In this document: piece by piece, positions 6,874 to 7,371 of the stretch | How the letters are laid out: the number at the start of each line of letters is the position of its first letter | Position numbering within the stretch: position 1 is the first letter of the stretch | DNA from: Mariprofundus sp. | GTDB taxonomy: Bacteria; Pseudomonadota; Zetaproteobacteria; Mariprofundales; Mariprofundaceae | Direction: 5' to 3' | Assembly (NCBI GenBank): GCA_021772845.1 | Contig: JAJFLF010000259.1 | Coordinates: 1 to 7,371 of the forward strand | DNA: 7,371 nt | Program-made: the position numbers and the translations under genes | The notes under the pieces: generated by a model | Databases searched by the model: none | What the model was told of the DNA's origin: nothing | The model's input: only the letters and a program-made list of their open reading frames with translations

Positions 6874-6927
6874 GGCTTAAGGCGTGGAACTAAGAGTGCA
6901 GCAAGCTACTAATGCCGGGAGGCAAGC

Positions 6928-7371
6928 ATGACAACAAAACCGACATTACGTTCGACCTTTAAATCAATTATTTTGACGCTGATGGTGGGCCTTTTTTGTC
7001 TCACCCCTGTACTGCTTCATGCTGATACATTAAACATCGACGGTGCTGACAGTGAGAGCATAAAAGCTGATATCAGCAAACCATATGTGGTAAAAAAGGG
7101 TGATACACTCTGGGACATTGCCGATCATTTTTTCAAGGATCCGTACAAGTGGCTTAAAGTATGGGAACGTAACCTCTATATCACCAACCCAGATCTCATT
7201 TATCCTGGCAACCAAATCTGGTTTGATGGCAAAAAACTGGCTGGTATATTACTGGAAACATACGGCTCATTATTGATCATCGGGGTCGGGATCAATGGCT
7301 ATCTCCCCCCATCAATTCAATCCGACATCTTGCAGCCCATTGCTACACTTTCTGATAGTTTAAAATCACCT
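6928..7371 (+). CDS. LysM-domain exported protein (5' part), running into BirA-like sequence
   Basis: This frame is open for 148 codons to the window end. The start is firm: GGGAGG at 6917-6922 lies 5 bases before the ATG. Residues 10-32 form a signal peptide (FKSIILTLMVGLFCLTPVLL core) with likely cleavage after LLHA. Residues 53-99 are a LysM peptidoglycan-binding domain (YVVKKGDTLWDIADHFF, then WERNLYITNPDLIYPGNQIW). This is the extended LysM type often found alone near dprA/topA in proteobacteria and expected to bind the cell wall in the periplasm. LysM proteins of this kind usually continue with a low-complexity, Pro/Val-rich tail after IWFDGKK. Here the frame changes character instead, and residues 97-148 match biotin-protein ligase. 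The gene as read is therefore either a chimera of two loci or a novel fusion. The 54-base gap after plsY has no terminator, so cotranscription is likely. Confidence 0.8.
   Translation, partial: MTTKPTLRSTFKSIILTLMVGLFCLTPVLLHADTLNIDGADSESIKADISKPYVVKKGDTLWDIADHFFKDPYKWLKVWERNLYITNPDLIYPGNQIWFDGKKLAGILLETYGSLLIIGVGINGYLPPSIQSDILQPIATLSDSLKSP
7216..7371 (+). other. BirA-like (biotin-protein ligase) segment fused in frame to LysM
   Basis: Residues 97-148 of the last frame read IWFDGKKLAGILLE, then IIGVGIN (117-123), then QPIATLSDSL. In BirA the KLAGIL.E strand carries the lysine that contacts biotinyl-AMP and is followed by an IG.GIN strand. The spacing, and the PIATL-like stretch after it, fit the central catalytic domain of BirA. 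The N-terminal biotin and ATP-binding part (GRGR loop) is absent, and no birA start lies nearby. A cytoplasmic ligase fragment behind a signal peptide and LysM domain makes no evident functional sense, which favours an artificial join. Recognition is from motif memory only. Confidence 0.65.

Noticed and set aside
6874..6927. Terminator between plsY and the LysM gene
   Set aside because: The 54-base gap has only a short direct repeat (CTTAAGG twice near 6870-6885) and no GC-rich hairpin with a T run.

Overview
The window looks like a stretch of a Gram-negative proteobacterial chromosome. It contains the 3' end of a tmRNA gene, two-component regulators, an acyl-phosphate-type glycerol-3-phosphate acyltransferase (PlsY) and an exported LysM protein. 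Base composition is moderate and no mobility genes are visible. The protein style (LysM protein next to plsY, complex-I-39-kDa-like epimerase) would fit a gamma- or zetaproteobacterium, but this is an impression and not a demonstrated assignment.

Layout. (1) 1-144: 3' part of ssrA on the + strand, ending in CCA at 102, followed by a long symmetrical terminator hairpin. (2) 145-441: no convincing protein gene. The stretch is packed with about eleven short hairpins arranged as two diverged copies of a roughly 100-bp unit. Stems are kept by paired changes, and several loops carry AGGA on the + strand. This is the best candidate here for an undescribed element, either a structured RNA or a repeat family. 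(3) 442-5103, all on the - strand: a signalling cluster transcribed as Cache-domain HisKA_3 sensor kinase, NarL/LuxR-type response regulator (4-nt overlap with the kinase), then a membrane PAS-PAS hybrid histidine kinase with a C-terminal receiver. (4) 5104-5305: a divergent intergenic region with a large dyad and a good sigma70-like promoter for the + strand genes. (5) 5306-7371, + strand: an NAD(P)-binding epimerase/complex-I 39-kDa-like protein, plsY (4-nt overlap), then a LysM protein cut by the window end.

How the genes work together. The sensor kinase and the LuxR-type regulator form an evident cognate pair. The hybrid kinase downstream may feed into or branch from the same circuit, but has no DNA-binding output of its own. 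The + strand genes look like membrane-lipid and envelope housekeeping.

Main oddity. The last open frame starts as a LysM protein. From about residue 97 to the window end it reads as the middle of a biotin-protein ligase (BirA), joined in frame at a short stretch that both families plausibly share. With only about 126-156 bases beyond the junction, an assembly chimera is the leading explanation and a true gene fusion is the alternative.
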